A stretch of DNA of 9,161 nt. Origin: JAEZKC01 sp046538945 (GTDB lineage: Bacteria; Fibrobacterota; Chitinivibrionia; Chitinivibrionales; Chitinispirillaceae). Shown in pieces: positions 6,124-9,161 of this stretch; position 1 is the first letter of the stretch, and every line of letters begins with the position of its first letter. The translations under genes and the position numbers were made by a program. The stretch lies in NCBI GenBank assembly GCA_046538945.1, contig JBKHHW010000120.1:1-9161 (forward strand). The letters run 5' to 3'. The notes below the pieces were generated by a model. It worked only from the letters and a program-made list of their open reading frames with translations. It was not told the origin of the DNA and did not search any database.

Positions 6124-9015
6124 ATGGCACGTCGCAGAGGATTTTCAGGGGGCGGGGAAGAGGAGCTGCCTCAGGAGCATGTTCACCGCGAGCATCTGCT
6201 TGCGGGTAATGCCGGGGTACAGGAGACATTCAGAACGGGGCAGCGCTGGACAAGCGAAATGGAGCCAGAGCTTGGCATGGGCGTGGTCACCGGGGAGGAT
6301 CAGCGCCAGATCACCATCTCCTTTTTCGGGGGAGAGGAAACCAGACGCTACGCAAAGGAGAGTGCTCCTCTTGTGCGCGTGCGCATGAAACCCGGTGCCG
6401 CTCTCGAGCTCAGAAGCGGAGAACAGGTGATCGTGGAGGAGGTGCTTGAAAAAGACGGTCTGATTAGGTATATCACCGACAAGGGGGAGATCGAGGAAGC
6501 GCAGCTTGCCGACACCATGAAAACCACCGGCCCGCTTGACCGGCTAGCCATCGTGGATGTGGACAGTCCGACTCTTTACAAACTGAGGCAGCGCACGCAA
6601 CTCCTGCGTTCGCATATAGAAAGTTCTCCCTCGCGTGGTTTTATCGGACCCCGCCTGCAGCTCATTCCCCATCAGATGTATATCGCCCACGAGACCTCCT
6701 CCCGCTACGTTAGACGGGTGCTCCTGGCGGATGAGGTGGGGCTGGGAAAGACGATCGAAGCGTGTCTCATTCTTCACCGGTTACTTATCAGCGGTCGGGT
6801 GACCAGAGCGCTTATCGTGGTTCCGGAATCGCTTGTGCATGTGTGGTTTGTGGAGCTTCTGCGCAAGTTCAATCAGAGTTTCCGCATTTTCAACGAGGAG
6901 CAGTGGGAGAGTGTCTACAGGCAGGGTGAGAACCCGTTTCTGGATGAACAGCTTGTGCTTCTCTCAAGCGGCTTTCTGCTTTCTTCCCCGAAAATCACCG
7001 ATCTTGCTTTCAGGGCAGGGTGGGATTTTCTGATAGTGGACGAGGCTCATCATGCCCAGGAGAATTCCCCTTACTACGGAGTGCTCAAACTGCTTGCGTC
7101 AAAGTCCCGGGATGTGGTGTTTCTTTCCGCCACACCCGAGCAGCACGGAAGCCGCAATCTGTTCGCACTGCTTCATCTTCTGGACCCGTCCCGCTACAGT
7201 GACTACGAAGCCTTTCTTAAGGAGTCGAAGCAGCACGAGCAGGTGGCAAGGATCACCGGACACCTTCTGGATGGTCAACCTCTCGATACCCGGGATTTTT
7301 CCCTTCTAAGCGAGCTTTTGGGTACTCTCCCGGAAAGCTTTACGCAGGAGGCTGCCAGGGCGGACAAGCTGATTCAGGATGACCGTCGCAGGGTGGCCGC
7401 AGACCTTCTTGACCGTTTCGGAATCGGCCGTTCGATGTTTCGCAATACCCGGGTGGCCATAGGCGGGTTTCCTTCCCGGGAGGTCAATATGGCTCCCTTG
7501 ACGGCTCCCGAAGCGGTGCATGAGCAGATGTCGGCCGAATATGGTATGGGACAGCTTGGAACGGTTTCAAAGGATGATCCCAGGATTGATTTCGTGGTGG
7601 ACCTTCTGCGCAGCTACAGGCAGGAGAAGCTGGTTCTTATCTGCCGCAGCAGGGAGAGGGTGGAGGCAATAGACAAATTTGTCAGAAAGCAGATAAAGGT
7701 GGATATCGCCCAGTTTCATGAGGAACTCAGCCTTATACAGCGGGACAGAAACGCGGCCTACTTTGCCGAAGAGGAGGGGGCGAGGCTTCTTCTCTGTTCT
7801 GAAATCGGAAGCGAGGGACGCAATTTCCAATTCGCTCACCACCTGATCCTTTTCGATCTTCCGCTTGATCCTTCCCTTATAGAGCAGCGCATCGGAAGGC
7901 TTGACCGTATCGGGCAGACCGGGCCCATAGTCATACATGTTCCTTATATTGAGAATTCAGTTCATGAGGTGGTCGCGCGCTGGTTTGAGGAGGGGGTGGG
8001 GATCTTTAAAAATGCCGTATCCGGTTCCGCGGATATTTTCGCGAAAGTGGAGCATGAGATCCGCGCTGCGGTGAAATCGGCACTTGAGGGAAAACCGGAG
8101 TGGAAAAAGGAGCTGGAAAAGCTCATTGAAGTGACCCGGGTGGTGAGAAAGGAAACTGCTCAGGAGCTTGAGAAGAGTCGGGACCGGCTTCTCGAGCAGC
8201 ATTCATTTCGGCCCGACATGGCACAGGAGCAGGTGAAAGCCATAGAGGAGGCTGACAGAAGCGAAGGGGCTCAGAACGTGATACTGGCGCTTCTCAAGGA
8301 GCAGGGGGTGCATGTTGATGAGATTGATAAAAGAATTTACCGCTTTTTCGCCGAATCGATTTCCGAGCTGCCCGGACTGCGCGAATCGCGCCCCATGGTG
8401 ACATTTGACCGGGCCACGGCTCTTCACCGGGAGGACTATGAGTTCTTCACGGCGGATCATCCGGCGGTTTCGGGGTTAATTGACATTTTCACCAGTTCCA
8501 GCAAAGGGAACTGCACCATTGCGCAGTACGGAGGTGCGAGGGGTTCGTTTGTGGTGCTCGAGACGATTTTCGTTTTGGAGTGCAGCGCCCCGGTTTCCCT
8601 TCACGCCTCCAGGTTTCTCCCTCCGCGGCTTCTGAGGGGGGCGGTGGATATCCGTTTTGAGGATCAGACGAAGCTTTTCGGGTCGGTGCAGTTTCTGAGT
8701 CGTCTCGAGCCGCTCAGCACTCATCCGCTTTTATCGCAGGAGCAGTTCCGGACAGAGACTCTGCCCGAGATGTATCACAATGCCGAGAAGATTGTGCAGA
8801 GAAAGAGCAGGAAAATAATTCAGGAGGCTATGGAGCGGATGCATTCGGCTCTGGGCGGTGAACTTGAGCGGCTGGAGTATCTGCACAAAACCTACAGCTC
8901 GGTGCCCCGGGCGGAGGTGGATGCCTTGAAGGCTGAGATGAAGCAGTTGGAGGAGTATATTCAGAAGTCCGCTCCCAGACTGGATGCGGTGCGGCTTGTG
9001 GTGGGGAAGGGGTGA
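6124..9015 (+). CDS. rapA: RapA, RNA polymerase-associated SNF2-type ATPase
   Basis: RapA binds RNA polymerase and uses ATP hydrolysis to help recycle it after transcription. The 963-residue protein is near the usual length of about 968 in E. coli. After an extra N-terminal segment of about 37 residues (MARRRGFSGGGEEE onward) comes the RapA-type start GQRWTSEMEPELGMG, the Tudor-like region. SNF2 motifs are complete. Walker A is DEVGLGKT (203-210), motif II is DEAHH (306-310) and motif III is SATPEQ (335-340). CSEIGSEGRNFQF spans about 558-570, and the arginine-finger motif is EQRIGRLDRIGQ (587-598). The C-terminus keeps RapA signatures such as ASRFLPPRLLRG and RLDAVRLVV. Compared with E. coli from memory, about 25 residues are missing before DDPRIDFVVDLL, a region that in E. 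coli lies between the two helicase lobes. AGGA at 6114-6117 lies 6 nt before the ATG. The gene is GC-rich and preceded by a terminator, so it is probably a separate transcription unit. Confidence 0.95.
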   Translation: MARRRGFSGGGEEELPQEHVHREHLLAGNAGVQETFRTGQRWTSEMEPELGMGVVTGEDQRQITISFFGGEETRRYAKESAPLVRVRMKPGAALELRSGEQVIVEEVLEKDGLIRYITDKGEIEEAQLADTMKTTGPLDRLAIVDVDSPTLYKLRQRTQLLRSHIESSPSRGFIGPRLQLIPHQMYIAHETSSRYVRRVLLADEVGLGKTIEACLILHRLLISGRVTRALIVVPESLVHVWFVELLRKFNQSFRIFNEEQWESVYRQGENPFLDEQLVLLSSGFLLSSPKITDLAFRAGWDFLIVDEAHHAQENSPYYGVLKLLASKSRDVVFLSATPEQHGSRNLFALLHLLDPSRYSDYEAFLKESKQHEQVARITGHLLDGQPLDTRDFSLLSELLGTLPESFTQEAARADKLIQDDRRRVAADLLDRFGIGRSMFRNTRVAIGGFPSREVNMAPLTAPEAVHEQMSAEYGMGQLGTVSKDDPRIDFVVDLLRSYRQEKLVLICRSRERVEAIDKFVRKQIKVDIAQFHEELSLIQRDRNAAYFAEEEGARLLLCSEIGSEGRNFQFAHHLILFDLPLDPSLIEQRIGRLDRIGQTGPIVIHVPYIENSVHEVVARWFEEGVGIFKNAVSGSADIFAKVEHEIRAAVKSALEGKPEWKKELEKLIEVTRVVRKETAQELEKSRDRLLEQHSFRPDMAQEQVKAIEEADRSEGAQNVILALLKEQGVHVDEIDKRIYRFFAESISELPGLRESRPMVTFDRATALHREDYEFFTADHPAVSGLIDIFTSSSKGNCTIAQYGGARGSFVVLETIFVLECSAPVSLHASRFLPPRLLRGAVDIRFEDQTKLFGSVQFLSRLEPLSTHPLLSQEQFRTETLPEMYHNAEKIVQRKSRKIIQEAMERMHSALGGELERLEYLHKTYSSVPRAEVDALKAEMKQLEEYIQKSAPRLDAVRLVVGKG

Positions 9016-9083
9016 ATGGTGAATTACGAATCATGAATTACGGATTACGAATTACGAATCATGGATCACGGGGTACGGATTAC
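9014..9083. repeat. Heptamer tandem array (GAATTAC type) at the rapA 3' end
   Basis: Ten consecutive 7-bp units can be read from 9014: GAATGGT, GAATTAC, GAATCAT, GAATTAC, GGATTAC, GAATTAC, GAATCAT, GGATCAC, GGGGTAC and GGATTAC. The first unit overlaps the rapA TGA (9013-9015). Such GAATTACGAATTACG arrays occur between genes in many environmental bacteria, as I recall. No gene is encoded here. Confidence 0.9.
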
Positions 9084-9118
9084 GTACAGTCAGTCAATTA
9101 TTCTATAAACCTGTCATC

Positions 9119-9156
9119 CGCTCACCCAGAGCGTAGTTCTTACGTAGTCGAAGGGT
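9119..9156. repeat. Palindromic intergenic element, copy 2 (inverted relative to copy 1)
   Basis: The sequence begins CGCTCACCCAGAGCGTAG and ends GTAGTCGAAGGGT. It matches the reverse complement of the element at 1426-1465 in both arms, CCGCTCAC and GTCGAAG. Here the outer stem is only ACCC/GGGT. The centre holds a CGTAG direct repeat (9132-9136 and 9143-9147) around TTCTTA, which looks like an 11-nt insertion or duplication in a shorter ancestral core. The element may continue beyond the window edge. Confidence 0.7.
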
Positions 9157-9161
9157 AAATC

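Overview
The window most resembles a chromosomal segment of a Fibrobacterota (Fibrobacteres) bacterium or a close relative. This is an inference from gene families. It carries a TIGR02147/DUF4423-type regulator, a family greatly expanded in Fibrobacter. It also has a lipoprotein with a carboxypeptidase-regulatory-like fold, and a secreted beta-helix protein ending in a basic C-terminal domain that resembles type IX secretion tags. No rRNA, tRNA, CRISPR array, transposase or phage gene was seen.

Layout. (1) Positions 1-1226, minus strand: the 5' part of a large open frame that runs off the left edge of the window. It encodes an unrecognised, membrane-anchored, highly helical and charged protein. 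(2) Positions 1227-1635: a 409-nt divergent intergenic region packed with short repeats. These are a 15-bp x4 array, 8-bp arrays, a GCTCACTCT palindrome and degenerate heptamers, followed by paired GTAC boxes just upstream of the regulator. (3) Positions 1636-3344, plus strand: the regulator and a lipoprotein gene, joined by an overlapping stop/start (ATGA). (4) An intrinsic terminator at 3352-3397, then the 798-residue beta-helix gene (3418-5814) with a strong Shine-Dalgarno. (5) Positions 5815-6123: two strong hairpins close the unit. (6) Positions 6124-9015: a full-length RapA (SNF2-type RNA polymerase recycling ATPase). (7) Positions 9016-9161: a heptamer array that begins in the rapA stop codon, and a second copy of the palindromic element.

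How the genes may work together. The regulator and the lipoprotein are very likely translationally coupled. The terminator hairpin between the lipoprotein and the beta-helix gene suggests the latter is made at a different or conditional level from the same transcript. A reasonable hypothesis is a regulator / lipoprotein / secreted surface protein cassette. Base composition changes sharply across it: the regulator and rapA are GC-rich, the lipoprotein is intermediate, and the beta-helix passenger is AT-rich. The C-terminal tag of that passenger returns to host-like composition. RapA is a housekeeping gene and looks functionally unrelated to the cassette.
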